A stretch of DNA of 20,532 bases from a virus: IMG/VR virus record IMGVR_UViG_3300020430_000117, positions 1-20,532 of that record; one strand, 5' to 3'. Below the pieces are notes generated by a model. It ran no database searches, was not told where the DNA came from, and saw only the letters and a program-made list of their open reading frames with translations. The stretch's first letter is position 1, and each line of letters opens with the position of its first letter. This document shows positions 1 through 5,431 of the stretch, piece after piece. Both the position numbers and the translations under genes were made by a program.

Positions 1-111
1 ACATCTTACCTCAAAAGCAATGCGCTTGAGGTCTATGATGTCATAGTTCTCAATCTTGTTGATGATGGTGCGACGGATTTGAGCGTCGATGGTGCGGAAG
101 GTGGCATTCAT
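1..111 (-). CDS. Hypothetical protein, N-terminal 37 residues only (runs off the left edge)
   Basis: This reading frame starts at an ATG at 111-109 and stays open to base 1, so only the first 37 residues are present. They begin MNATFRTIDAQIRR and look like an amphipathic helix rich in Ile and Arg, with no recognisable motif. The start is supported by an ATGA overlap with the stop of the gene immediately upstream (stop 110-108), which suggests translational coupling. I do not recognise the protein, and its function cannot be judged from this fragment. Confidence 0.6.
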   Translation of the reverse strand, partial: MNATFRTIDAQIRRTIINKIENYDIIDLKRIAFEVRC

Positions 112-341
112 GATACTGACCAGTGCTTAACGGCAACATCCTGTGGCACACGCGATACAGTAAGACGACGGAACTGATAATCACGCCATTGATCGCAGGA
201 CTCATTGACCATACGATTGTGCTGGCGATCCATACCCTTCGCAGTCTTACACTTGCGGCACTTGCGGAAGTAGATGATCGGGTGCTGAGGTGACTCGGGG
301 AAGTCAACTTCAACCTTGTAGTAGGAATGAGTGGTTGCCAT
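108..341 (-). CDS. Small basic protein with a CxxC knuckle, unknown function
   Basis: This 77-residue protein begins MATTHSYYKVEVDFP. I chose the ATG at 341 because it overlaps the upstream stop codon (TGATG); the longer frame to 374 would need a GTG start inside the upstream gene. The N-terminal part looks like a beta strand followed by a CRKCKTAKG segment at about residues 28-36. That is half of a zinc-knuckle pattern, with one further Cys near residue 49. The rest is basic. It could be a small nucleic-acid-binding protein, but that is inference. It lies in a chain of tightly overlapping small genes. Confidence 0.6.
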   Translation of the reverse strand: MATTHSYYKVEVDFPESPQHPIIYFRKCRKCKTAKGMDRQHNRMVNESCDQWRDYQFRRLTVSRVPQDVAVKHWSVS

Positions 342-586
342 CAGACTGCCATCGGAACTTCTGTATAGTACCACCCCAGTGCCTGGTTTGCAAGAATCAA
401 TTGCTCCAGTACCCTGTTCGTGATCTCACGATCCTTCTCGTCTTCACCAAGCATTGCCATGTGATCGACTTCAGTCCAGTCTTCGGTCTCAAGTCCGCCA
501 CCGACCATGAGTGGAGAATAGAACAATGTACCTTCAGCATCGATGCTGTAAGCACAACCGTGTTCTTCACAAGTGATGATGATCAT
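341..586 (-). CDS. Hypothetical protein, 81 aa
   Basis: This acidic 81-residue protein begins MIIITCEEHGCAYSIDAEG. A short beta-rich N-terminus with two Cys residues (C6 and C11) precedes a predicted helical C-terminus ending GWYYTEVPMAV. The start overlaps the stop of the upstream membrane mini-gene by ATGA, and its stop overlaps the next start, so all three are probably cotranslated. I do not recognise the family. Codon use and the overlaps support a real gene. Confidence 0.65.
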   Translation of the reverse strand: MIIITCEEHGCAYSIDAEGTLFYSPLMVGGGLETEDWTEVDHMAMLGEDEKDREITNRVLEQLILANQALGWYYTEVPMAV

Positions 587-735
587 TTGATGAATCCAGC
601 GTTTTTGAGCACCGTCATCAGGTGCATGTCATTATGATAGTACCCAAACACGATAATGGATACCCCGAATAATAAAGATAATCCGAAGGGTATGAGACCA
701 GCACCGTTCTTGGGTTCTGGGAGTCTAATTCCCAT
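583..735 (-). CDS. Small single-pass membrane protein, 50 aa
   Basis: This frame encodes 50 residues beginning MGIRLPEPKNGAGLIPFG. Residues 14-33 form one hydrophobic segment (LIPFGLSLLFGVSIIVFGYY), long enough to span a membrane. A short polar tail, NDMHLMTVLKNAGFIK, follows. The ATG at 735 lies inside the end of the upstream gene (11-base overlap), and the TGA forms an ATGA overlap with the downstream start. The overlaps at both ends and the clear membrane segment support it. It may act in the host inner membrane, but its role is unknown. Confidence 0.6.
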   Translation of the reverse strand: MGIRLPEPKNGAGLIPFGLSLLFGVSIIVFGYYHNDMHLMTVLKNAGFIK

Positions 736-943
736 AGTACGCTTTGTAGTACGCTACAATGCCGTCTGTTCGCTTGTTACCCTGTGACACCCAATCATGA
801 ATACATTCATAGATGCTTTGGGTTGAATAGCGCGGTGAACCATCAGAACACAGCTCAGATCCAAACTTCTTTAGTAGAATGTTCAGTCCCTGTGTTCTAA
901 CGTCCATGCGCTCTTCACTGTAGCGCCAATCTTCAGAAGTCAT
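725..943 (-). CDS. Hypothetical protein, 72 aa
   Basis: This 72-residue protein begins MTSEDWRYSEERMDVRTQG. The codon before this ATG is TTG, so the ATG at 943 is the better start. It overlaps the end of the upstream 42-residue gene by 11 bases. The sequence reads as two or three helices with aromatic-rich stretches and a C-terminal AYYKAYYGN. No known motif is visible. It belongs to the same compact chain as its neighbours. Confidence 0.6.
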   Translation of the reverse strand: MTSEDWRYSEERMDVRTQGLNILLKKFGSELCSDGSPRYSTQSIYECIHDWVSQGNKRTDGIVAYYKAYYGN

Positions 944-1061
944 CAAGCAGATCCGTGGGAAGTTCAGTCTCTTGGGGATACTCTTCGTTCAGAAGAGACT
1001 CCAGATCAAGATCATCCATGTTCATCATGTTTTGGAGTTGGAACTCGTTGTAGTCGTCCAT
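933..1061 (-). CDS. Very acidic mini-protein, 42 aa
   Basis: This frame encodes 42 residues beginning MDDYNEFQLQNMMNMDDLD and ending TDLLDDF. About a third of the residues are Asp or Glu and there are almost no basic residues. Small acidic phage proteins often bind a host protein or mimic DNA, but nothing here proves that. The ATG at 1061 is preceded by a weak purine stretch (AAGG about 12 bases upstream), and the stop overlaps the start of the next gene by 11 bases. A hairpin just upstream separates it from the preceding gene. Confidence 0.55.
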   Translation of the reverse strand: MDDYNEFQLQNMMNMDDLDLESLLNEEYPQETELPTDLLDDF

Positions 1062-1092
1062 GAGGTGAATTGCCTTACTTGTACATAATATG

Positions 1093-1115
1093 CGCTTCTA
1101 AGACCCCTAGAAGCG
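1093..1115 (-). terminator. Hairpin between genes, possible weak terminator
   Basis: An 8-bp perfect inverted repeat (1093-1100 pairing with 1108-1115) encloses a 7-base loop. It lies 25 bases after the stop of the 1140-1346 gene and 32 bases before the next start. On the minus strand it is followed by CATATTATG, which is AT-rich but has no run of T, so it would be a weak terminator. It could equally be a processing or stability element for the downstream mRNA. Confidence 0.45.
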
Positions 1116-1139
1116 TCTGTGTGCCACTTATTCAACTGG

Positions 1140-1346
1140 TTAGGATAGTTCTTCCAATTCTTCAGCAATTTGGAATAATTCCTTCGCTGTCTTCAAATTC
1201 ATGCTAGGACACTCATCCACCAGGGCGCGGACAAATCCACCTAATGATCGCACACCAATTTTTGACTTCTTATCGTGTGTTGTTTTTAGCAGAGCGTGCA
1301 TCTGCTTCAGATACTCAGTTTCTAACCTTTTTGCTCTATCAGACAT
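1140..1346 (-). CDS. Helical hypothetical protein, 68 aa
   Basis: This 68-residue protein begins MSDRAKRLETEYLKQMHAL. It is basic at the N-terminus, helical throughout and acidic at the C-terminus (ELFQIAEELEELS). The ATG overlaps the stop of the fucosyltransferase-like gene (TAATG), so the two are probably coupled. It is the last gene before a hairpin and so probably ends a transcription unit. The family is not recognised. Confidence 0.65.
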   Translation of the reverse strand: MSDRAKRLETEYLKQMHALLKTTHDKKSKIGVRSLGGFVRALVDECPSMNLKTAKELFQIAEELEELS

Positions 1347-2464
1347 TAGTTTACGACCTCAAACGAACGTGGATCAGGATTCTCAACAGGTATATAGTTG
1401 TTCTTAATAAAACATCCAGCAAGTTGCTTTGTTTGATTAAAACCATTGAGATCCGTTTTAATCAGTGCATGACCATCTTCTGGGTGTCCTTGCATCCAAT
1501 ACATTGGATAAATCACTTTTTTAGGATTACCAAGCACAGATGCCCACAGTCCATAAGAACTGTTTGCCATAATCATGTAATCACACATAGTCATCAAACA
1601 CAAATCATATGCTGCACTGTAATGCAACCCTTTGATTTTACTCTTATATGTTGGATGCAACTGTTTTGAGATCTGTACCACTTGACGTTTTAGTTCTGAT
1701 ACAGTGAATGGAGTAGATCCTGTTATCTCCATCATATCAGAAGCCTTCTTTAACTGGTTTTGAGCCAATTTAATAAGACCATGCTTATAATTGAACTTAG
1801 AGTAACGTCCGTCATTATCAATCAATCGATCTAATTCTTGACCATCGTCACAATCGATCAATTCATTATCATTGTATAAGTCGGTAATGAACGTAAATCG
1901 CTCTGGATTATTTGCAATCAATTCATGATCAAGAATTACATTATCCTTGTCATTTGAGAAGATCAATACAGGTAGATCTGGTGGTAGTTCATCCAATGCC
2001 TTACGATAGTAATCAGCACCACAGACAAACATACCACTGCTCAGGTCAAAGAAATCACCTCTGCGAACGTGCATGGCAATAACTTCACCCTTAAACTTGT
2101 CCCTGAACTCGTGACACTTCTCTTGAATGTGCTCCTTAAATGTCAAACTACTGGCAATACTATCAGTATGTTCACAATTAAGATTGTAAGGAGTTGGATA
2201 CACATACAGCTCACTATTATCAGTAAGCATCTCTTTAATCTTATTATATCCTACTTCATCTTCAATCTCAAGTGCTTTATACTCTCCACCATCACTAATT
2301 GTAAGATCAAGATCAAATGTGCTTCTCAGGAGATGAAGATCTTCTTTACCAATTACCCATTCAAGTCCACTGTCTTTTGCTAGTGCAGTCATCATCGCAT
2401 ATGCGGAAATCTGACAACCTAGACCACTACCACTTCCAGTGTATTCTTGTTTGTATTTGATCAT
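1346..2464 (-). CDS. GT11-type alpha-1,2-fucosyltransferase-like glycosyltransferase
   Basis: This 372-residue protein resembles glycosyltransferase family 11, which transfers fucose from GDP-fucose to a sugar hydroxyl. The N-terminal Gly-rich segment at residues 10-22 (GSGSGLGCQISAY) fits the family's GxGNQxFQYA start. HVRRGDF at 132-138 is the HxRRGD donor-binding motif. IFSNDKD at 168-174 and ANSSYGLWASVLGN at 300-313 match the later motifs. A region of about 80 residues (200-285) is longer than in typical bacterial members. No GDP-fucose synthesis genes are seen here, so the donor would come from the host. Likely roles are modifying host surface glycan or decorating the virion (inference). 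It overlaps both neighbours by ATGA/TAATG. Confidence 0.8.
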   Translation of the reverse strand: MIKYKQEYTGSGSGLGCQISAYAMMTALAKDSGLEWVIGKEDLHLLRSTFDLDLTISDGGEYKALEIEDEVGYNKIKEMLTDNSELYVYPTPYNLNCEHTDSIASSLTFKEHIQEKCHEFRDKFKGEVIAMHVRRGDFFDLSSGMFVCGADYYRKALDELPPDLPVLIFSNDKDNVILDHELIANNPERFTFITDLYNDNELIDCDDGQELDRLIDNDGRYSKFNYKHGLIKLAQNQLKKASDMMEITGSTPFTVSELKRQVVQISKQLHPTYKSKIKGLHYSAAYDLCLMTMCDYMIMANSSYGLWASVLGNPKKVIYPMYWMQGHPEDGHALIKTDLNGFNQTKQLAGCFIKNNYIPVENPDPRSFEVVN

Positions 2465-2697
2465 TCTTCTCTCCTGTTCTTCACATATTTAAGTTGATGC
2501 CAGTCTTGAGGATAGCATACCACTAAACAATGATACTTTTTGTGCAATGGGCAGTCTTTGATGTTCTCATCATCCTTACACTTTACCCCAATCTCTATTG
2601 TTATGTAATTGGTGTCTACAAAATAAACCCAACCCTCTAAAGGGTTGGGGTAAGTGTCCCAGATTACATAATCATCGCGACACGGTTTATAGGGCAT
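2461..2697 (-). CDS. Cys-rich small protein, cyanophage-type hypothetical
   Basis: This 78-residue protein begins MPYKPCRDDYVIWDTYPNP. It has a beta-rich middle part (GWVYFVDTNYITIEIGVKC), followed by Cys and His residues (C40, C49, H52, H56, C57, C61), which could form a metal site. From memory, similar small proteins with a KCKDDENIKDCPLHKKYHC-like stretch occur in other cyanomyoviruses; I cannot confirm this here. The stop overlaps the fucosyltransferase start (ATGA). Codons for the NPLEGWVYF segment form a terminator-like hairpin. Confidence 0.7.
   Translation of the reverse strand: MPYKPCRDDYVIWDTYPNPLEGWVYFVDTNYITIEIGVKCKDDENIKDCPLHKKYHCLVVCYPQDWHQLKYVKNRREE
2620..2649 (-). terminator. 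Terminator-like hairpin inside a coding region
   Basis: On the minus strand a perfect 9-bp stem, CCCAACCCT with AGGGTTGGG, closes a 4-base TTAG loop and is followed directly by TTTATTTT. The stem is at 2628-2636 and 2641-2649 and the T tract at 2620-2627. This is the form of a Rho-independent terminator, but it lies inside the 2461-2697 gene. It would cut transcription before the fucosyltransferase gene unless ribosomes or a phage factor suppress it. Confidence 0.5.
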
Positions 2698-2875
2698 CGG
2701 TCATATCAGGCAAGAAGAGATATTCATCAGGTTCATGACCATCAATCACAAACTCTTCAAAGATACAATCGGCATCATTGAAGCGATTGTCCTCTACCAG
2801 AACATTGAGTCGTCGCATGTAGAACTCCTCAATCTCTAGCATCGATTCATCATGCTTTGGGTCTGTCGAATTCAT
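2687..2875 (-). CDS. Acidic hypothetical protein, 62 aa
   Basis: This acidic 62-residue protein begins MNSTDPKHDESMLEIEEFY and ends with EYLFLPDMTDAL. The middle is a likely helix (LEIEEFYMRRLNVLVEDNRF). It overlaps its upstream neighbour by 26 bases and its downstream neighbour by 11, so it is part of the same polycistronic chain. No known motif is visible. Confidence 0.65.
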   Translation of the reverse strand: MNSTDPKHDESMLEIEEFYMRRLNVLVEDNRFNDADCIFEEFVIDGHEPDEYLFLPDMTDAL

Positions 2876-2993
2876 TTAGAAACTCCTGAATGTTTTTCAT
2901 CTCACTGACAATCTTCTCAAGTTGTGATTGAAGATGTGCCATGCGATCTTTTTGTGATTTGACAAATTGGGGATCGAGAGTAGTGATGTTCAT
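2850..2993 (-). CDS. Small coiled-coil protein, 47 aa
   Basis: This frame encodes 47 residues beginning MNITTLDPQFVKSQKDRM. Residues 12-42 (from VKSQKD to LNEF) form a heptad-like helix, so a short coiled coil is likely. The ATG at 2993 overlaps the stop of the upstream gene by ATGA, and the 3' end overlaps the downstream gene by 26 bases in another frame. It fills what would otherwise be a gap. Its role is unknown; it may bind or oligomerise with a partner. Confidence 0.6.
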   Translation of the reverse strand: MNITTLDPQFVKSQKDRMAHLQSQLEKIVSEMKNIQEFLNEFDRPKA

Positions 2994-3235
2994 GTGGTGA
3001 ATTCTTCTACAATACCAGAGACAACGTTGGATTCGTCAAGTTTGTAAACTTGTGCGTTTGTGATGTTCTCACGGAGATCACCATAATACTGCACATTAAA
3101 ATCACCACTATCGGCAGCAGTGATCAGGTCAAAACACTCTTCATCATTCTCGGCAATGACATTCCAGATGCCACCGTATTCAGACTGTGGGAATGGAACG
3201 TAGTGCTCGATGATGTAAAGATACTTAGATGCCAT
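2990..3235 (-). CDS. Conserved-looking cyanophage hypothetical protein, 81 aa
   Basis: This 81-residue protein begins MASKYLYIIEHYVPFPQSE. It shows an alternating strand and helix pattern: strand YLYIIEHY, then WNVIAENDEECFDLITAAD, then YYGDLRENITNAQVYKLDE. This looks like a small compact alpha/beta domain. From memory, similar proteins with a PFPQSEYGG segment are common in marine cyanophages. It begins a run of overlapping genes, and a late-type promoter candidate sits 28 bases upstream. No function is assigned. Confidence 0.7.
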   Translation of the reverse strand: MASKYLYIIEHYVPFPQSEYGGIWNVIAENDEECFDLITAADSGDFNVQYYGDLRENITNAQVYKLDESNVVSGIVEEFTT

Positions 3236-3262
3236 TGCTCGGTGATCGGACTCCTTGATTGT

Positions 3263-3270
3263 AATTTATA
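3263..3270 (-). promoter_or_regulatory. Possible T4-late-type promoter (TATAAATT)
   Basis: The minus strand reads TATAAATT, 7 of 8 matches to the T4 late consensus TATAAATA, placed 28 bases upstream of the ATG at 3235. It lies in the short gap after the stop of the 3290-3433 gene. AT-rich octamers arise by chance, so this rests on position as much as sequence. Confidence 0.35.
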
Positions 3271-3289
3271 AAGGTCAGAGTGTCAATGC

Positions 3290-3433
3290 TTACTCTGACA
3301 GTGGATTGCCATCACGCCAGGGTTTGACAACATTCTGATGAATGTACTCATTGTACTCATCAGGTACGCTAAGGTCGATCATCTCTTCCTCAGCATCATC
3401 ATTGACACTATGGTTGACTTGATCTCCAGACAT
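3290..3433 (-). CDS. Acidic hypothetical protein, 47 aa
   Basis: This 47-residue acidic protein begins MSGDQVNHSVNDDAEEEMI and ends HQNVVKPWRDGNPLSE. The frame is open upstream to a GTG at 3529, but the ATG at 3433 has a perfect AAAGGAG site 7 bases before it, which decides the start. A 145-base leader with a nested hairpin precedes it. I do not recognise the family. Confidence 0.65.
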   Translation of the reverse strand: MSGDQVNHSVNDDAEEEMIDLSVPDEYNEYIHQNVVKPWRDGNPLSE

Positions 3434-3440
3434 GATGGTT

Positions 3441-3447
3441 CTCCTTT
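3441..3447 (-). promoter_or_regulatory. Strong ribosome binding site (AAAGGAG)
   Basis: AAAGGAG is complementary to the 3' end of 16S rRNA and stands 7 bases before the ATG at 3433. It is one of the strongest Shine-Dalgarno sites in the window, where most genes rely on stop/start overlap instead. It fixes the start of the 47-residue gene. Confidence 0.7.
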
Positions 3448-3456
3448 GTGTTGGTT

Positions 3457-3500
3457 GAGAGGCGGTTCTGCGGATGAGAACACATTTTAGTTTACCTCTC
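3457..3500 (-). other. Nested hairpin in a long mRNA leader
   Basis: An outer 6-bp stem (3457-3462 with 3495-3500) encloses an inner 5-bp stem (3465-3469 with 3477-3481) with a 7-base loop. It sits 10 bases upstream of the AAAGGAG site of the 3290-3433 gene, in one of the few non-coding stretches of the window. It may control translation or RNA stability, but this is inference and the stems are short. Confidence 0.35.
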
Positions 3501-3535
3501 GTGATAGTTGTGTCGGGTCTCCCCTCCACATATCA

Positions 3536-3564
3536 AGTATACATGGTATGGTCACCGCGGCCAA
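3536..3564 (-). promoter_or_regulatory. Possible sigma-70 promoter (TTGGCC-N17-TATACT)
   Basis: The -10 candidate TATACT matches 5 of 6 consensus bases and TTGGCC matches 4 of 6 at the ideal 17-base spacing. It lies in the gap between the metallopeptidase gene and the 47-residue gene and would give a leader of roughly 95 bases containing the nested hairpin. The -35 match is weak, so confidence is low. Confidence 0.3.
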
Positions 3565-3577
3565 GTGTTTGTTACAC

Positions 3578-4009
3578 TTATAAACCTGTCCATACCCTGC
3601 CGCTGTCACACATAAACTTGAGAAGATGATCCCTCTCACCCTCATATGCTTCAACTTCATGTGGTTCAGTCATCTCAGGACCAACCACAATTCCCCTATA
3701 ACAGAGTGATCCCTTCTTCAGGGTAAGATCACCATCAATCCACTGTCCCACATGAATAAGTTCATGCACCAATGTCTCTGCATAAGTTCTCTTATCCAGA
3801 TTGGATTGGATCTCAATCAAAAATGTGCGTGGTCTACGCTCATTCTCCATGATGTCACACCATCCATAAACACCTTCGCGCTTCAAACCGCGATGGTTTA
3901 CAGTGATGTCTATCTTGTGTCTTGGGTAGAAGGACTTGGCAAACCAACAAAGTATATCTTCACAGAGATACTTTGGGAATCCATATCCATTCATCTCATA
4001 GTAGAGCAT
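3578..4009 (-). CDS. Putative zinc metallopeptidase (HExxH)
   Basis: This 143-residue protein carries HELIHVGQW at residues 82-90. HExxH is the zinc-binding and catalytic signature of gluzincin and SprT-like peptidases. A Glu-rich stretch, PHEVEAYEGE at 116-125, could supply the third zinc ligand. Upstream, FLIEIQSNLDKRTYAETLVHE resembles the strand and helix before the active site in SprT-like domains. It has no signal peptide, so it probably acts in the cytoplasm. The target is unknown; candidates are virion processing or a DNA-protein crosslink substrate (inference). The start at 4009 overlaps the upstream mini-gene by 14 bases; the ATG at 3994, one base after that gene's stop, is an equally possible start. 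Confidence 0.7.
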   Translation of the reverse strand: MLYYEMNGYGFPKYLCEDILCWFAKSFYPRHKIDITVNHRGLKREGVYGWCDIMENERRPRTFLIEIQSNLDKRTYAETLVHELIHVGQWIDGDLTLKKGSLCYRGIVVGPEMTEPHEVEAYEGERDHLLKFMCDSGRVWTGL

Positions 4010-4094
4010 TGATGGCCACCGTGGTAACTCTGGTTCCCCATTGTAGCATCCATATGAATGATGCTACAAAGATTAGTTTGTGTGTAGTAGTCAT
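3996..4094 (-). CDS. Small hydrophobic protein, 32 aa
   Basis: This frame encodes 32 residues beginning MTTTHKLIFVASFIWMLQ. Residues 7-19 are hydrophobic, and a second apolar stretch ends the protein (TVAINALL), so it may be membrane-associated. Its ATG at 4094 overlaps the stop of the upstream mini-gene (ATGA). It is the third of three consecutive small hydrophobic frames that fill a 347-base stretch without longer genes. It could be spurious, but the overlaps argue for it. Confidence 0.45.
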   Translation of the reverse strand: MTTTHKLIFVASFIWMLQWGTRVTTVAINALL

Positions 4095-4186
4095 CCTCCA
4101 GCAGCAAATGTCCAAAGAATTAGAACTGACATCAGCATTGCTGGCAGCAGGAGCAGCACCAGCATTTGCAGATCAGGAATACTCAT
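4091..4186 (-). CDS. Single-pass membrane mini-protein, 31 aa
   Basis: This frame encodes 31 residues beginning MSIPDLQMLVLLLLPAML. Nearly the whole protein after residue 5 is hydrophobic, enough for one membrane span. It overlaps the upstream and downstream mini-genes by ATGA at both ends, like the other genes in this operon. Function is unknown. Very short hydrophobic phage proteins can act in lysis, superinfection exclusion or as subunits of host membrane complexes; nothing here selects one. Confidence 0.5.
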   Translation of the reverse strand: MSIPDLQMLVLLLLPAMLMSVLILWTFAAGG

Positions 4187-4353
4187 CGTGCGAAGAAGAG
4201 GAAGAATGGGAATGAGATAAGACCAAGGATAGCACCAAAGGCGATGGGTGCTGGTGCCAATGCTACCAGATAGAGAATAGCAGAGACAGCAGGTAGGATC
4301 AGAGCGACACCCAAGGAATACTTGAGTGCCCTGCGGATTCTAGACTTTTTCAT
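4183..4353 (-). CDS. Two-pass membrane mini-protein, 56 aa
   Basis: This frame encodes 56 residues beginning MKKSRIRRALKYSLGVALIL. A strongly basic N-terminus (residues 2-11) is followed by two hydrophobic segments, about residues 13-33 and 37-55, separated by a proline turn (APAP). This fits a small inner-membrane protein with its N-terminus in the cytoplasm. The ATG follows the stop of the 4357-4830 gene by 3 bases and its stop overlaps the next gene (ATGA). A signal-peptide reading is possible, but no mature domain follows. Confidence 0.6.
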   Translation of the reverse strand: MKKSRIRRALKYSLGVALILPAVSAILYLVALAPAPIAFGAILGLISFPFFLFFAR

Positions 4354-4356
4354 GAT

Positions 4357-4830
4357 TCAGCGGATATAGAGATAAGCACCTGCCCAGTCGCAGTTGTTGA
4401 AGCACGCTTCACGGGATTCAATCAACAGCAGGTTAAACCTTGCAATCTTAGCAGGTGCTTTGTAAGATGCAGGTTTGAAGACCTCACCAGTCTTCTTATT
4501 GATGAAGGCATGACATGAACGGGACTCACCTCCAAGACGACCTGGGGTGGCTTTAATTACTTCCCAGATCTTGTGGTACTTACGACCAGAAGAGTCCAGT
4601 ACAAATTCATAGTCAGACTCACCACGCTCCAGTCGCTCCAACTTTGCTTGGTGATAAGGACTGATCTCAGAACCCTCAACAGCAGCGCACTTGCTGATCA
4701 ACTTCTTAGAGTACTCAATGTAGTTCTCTTGAAGTTTGTCGCACAGTGTCCAGCAATGCTTAGTGATGTTCAGTTCGATCTCATTGCGAGCATCTTGTGA
4801 AGCAACGAAGTCTGCGAATTCAGTGGTCAT
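4357..4830 (-). CDS. Hypothetical protein of a family with C-terminal CDWxGxYL motif
   Basis: This 157-residue protein begins MTTEFADFVASQDARNE. Residues 70-128 read as a beta-rich domain containing KYHKIWEVI and CHAFINKKTGEVFKPAS, and the end is NCDWAGAYLYIR. The protein from 7953-8354 has the same order of features, with KYFKISMI, THAFVDFTT and LCDWRGYYL, so the two look like diverged paralogs. The family has no known function that I recognise. The gene lies just downstream of a strong terminator, so it probably starts a new unit or needs read-through. No clear ribosome binding site is seen. Confidence 0.7.
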   Translation of the reverse strand: MTTEFADFVASQDARNEIELNITKHCWTLCDKLQENYIEYSKKLISKCAAVEGSEISPYHQAKLERLERGESDYEFVLDSSGRKYHKIWEVIKATPGRLGGESRSCHAFINKKTGEVFKPASYKAPAKIARFNLLLIESREACFNNCDWAGAYLYIR

Positions 4831-4846
4831 GGTGGATGTCTGAACT

Positions 4847-4885
4847 GATTTAATAATAAGGGGTTACCAGTCTCCTGGCAACCCC
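4847..4885 (-). terminator. Strong Rho-independent terminator
   Basis: On the minus strand an 11-bp stem (GGGGTTGCCAG with CTGGTAACCCC, one G-U pair) closes a GAGA tetraloop and is followed by TTATTATTA. The stem arms are 4860-4870 and 4875-4885. It stands 14 bases after the stop of the 4900-5070 gene. The GNRA loop, GC-rich stem and T-rich tail make this the clearest terminator in the window. Confidence 0.8.
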
Positions 4886-4899
4886 CCTGTGACAGTTAT

Positions 4900-5070
4900 T
4901 CAGTTGTAACCCATCCCTGTCAGGATGGCACGGCGAGCACCCATTGCAACGAATTGATTGGGGAACGTGCCGATCTTGATCCAGTCTTCCTTCCAGTAGA
5001 GTGCCCAGTTGGTGCTGCCCAACACTTGCTTAACGGCGATGGGATTGTCGATGCCAAGGGGATAAGACAT
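4900..5070 (-). CDS. Small Trp-rich protein, 56 aa
   Basis: This frame encodes 56 residues beginning MSYPLGIDNPIAVKQVLGS. The middle reads NWALYWKEDWIKIGTFPNQ, an amphipathic strand pattern with three Trp, and the end is a helix, AMGARRAILTGMGYN. It lies between an upstream extended -10 candidate and a strong terminator, so it may form a one-gene transcription unit. The family is not recognised; a small beta-domain that binds nucleic acid or protein is possible but unproven. Confidence 0.65.
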   Translation of the reverse strand: MSYPLGIDNPIAVKQVLGSTNWALYWKEDWIKIGTFPNQFVAMGARRAILTGMGYN

Positions 5071-5093
5071 GGTGTCGTGTGCGTTACCCCCAA

Positions 5094-5102
5094 ATCATAG
5101 CA
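5094..5102 (-). promoter_or_regulatory. Possible extended -10 promoter (TGCTATGAT)
   Basis: TGCTATGAT fits the extended -10 pattern TGnTATAAT with one mismatch and lies 24 bases upstream of the ATG at 5070, just after the preceding stop. No convincing -35 is seen. The same TGnTA motif stands before several other genes in the window, which raises its credibility. Confidence 0.45.
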
Positions 5103-5104
5103 GA

Positions 5105-5431
5105 TCAGTAGCGTGATGGGATGCGGTGACGATCAAACTTAAGAACTCCTTCATCTGCTGACGCACTGTATGCAATACCATCAACAATATTGACATCTTC
5201 CTCTACAGAACCATAGTATCCCATCTTGAAGAGGAGATCTCTGCACTTCTCCCAATGCTTCTTATAGTATGCTGCATCACCTTTGATTGAGTTAATCAGG
5301 TCATCATATGTCTGCTGTGCATCAACATTACCATCAGAGAGATAATCAAACATTGCATCATCAAGACGCTCTTTGCGTTGATCAGCGTATGATGGTGTAG
5401 TCATTTGTTCAGAAGAAGAATCATAATTCAT
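5105..5431 (-). CDS. Helical hypothetical protein, 108 aa
   Basis: This 108-residue acidic protein begins MNYDSSSEQMTTPSYADQR. Residues 18-68 (RKERLDDAM to LLFKMGYYG) are mostly helix, and the end is a basic DRHRIPSRY. The start at 5431 overlaps the stop of the zinc mini-gene by ATGA; the ATG at 5404 (MTTPSYADQRKERL) is an alternative. From memory, proteins with a TPSYADQRKERL-like start occur in other marine cyanophages. No function is known. Confidence 0.65.
   Translation of the reverse strand: MNYDSSSEQMTTPSYADQRKERLDDAMFDYLSDGNVDAQQTYDDLINSIKGDAAYYKKHWEKCRDLLFKMGYYGSVEEDVNIVDGIAYSASADEGVLKFDRHRIPSRY

Noticed and set aside
290-637. Plus-strand frame of 115 codons
   Set aside because: It runs opposite three overlapping minus-strand genes and has no motif or start signal.
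4108-4215. Plus-strand frame of 35 residues with an Ala-rich start and acidic end
   Set aside because: It lies opposite two overlapping minus-strand mini-genes, has no ribosome binding site, and every supported gene in the window is on the minus strand.
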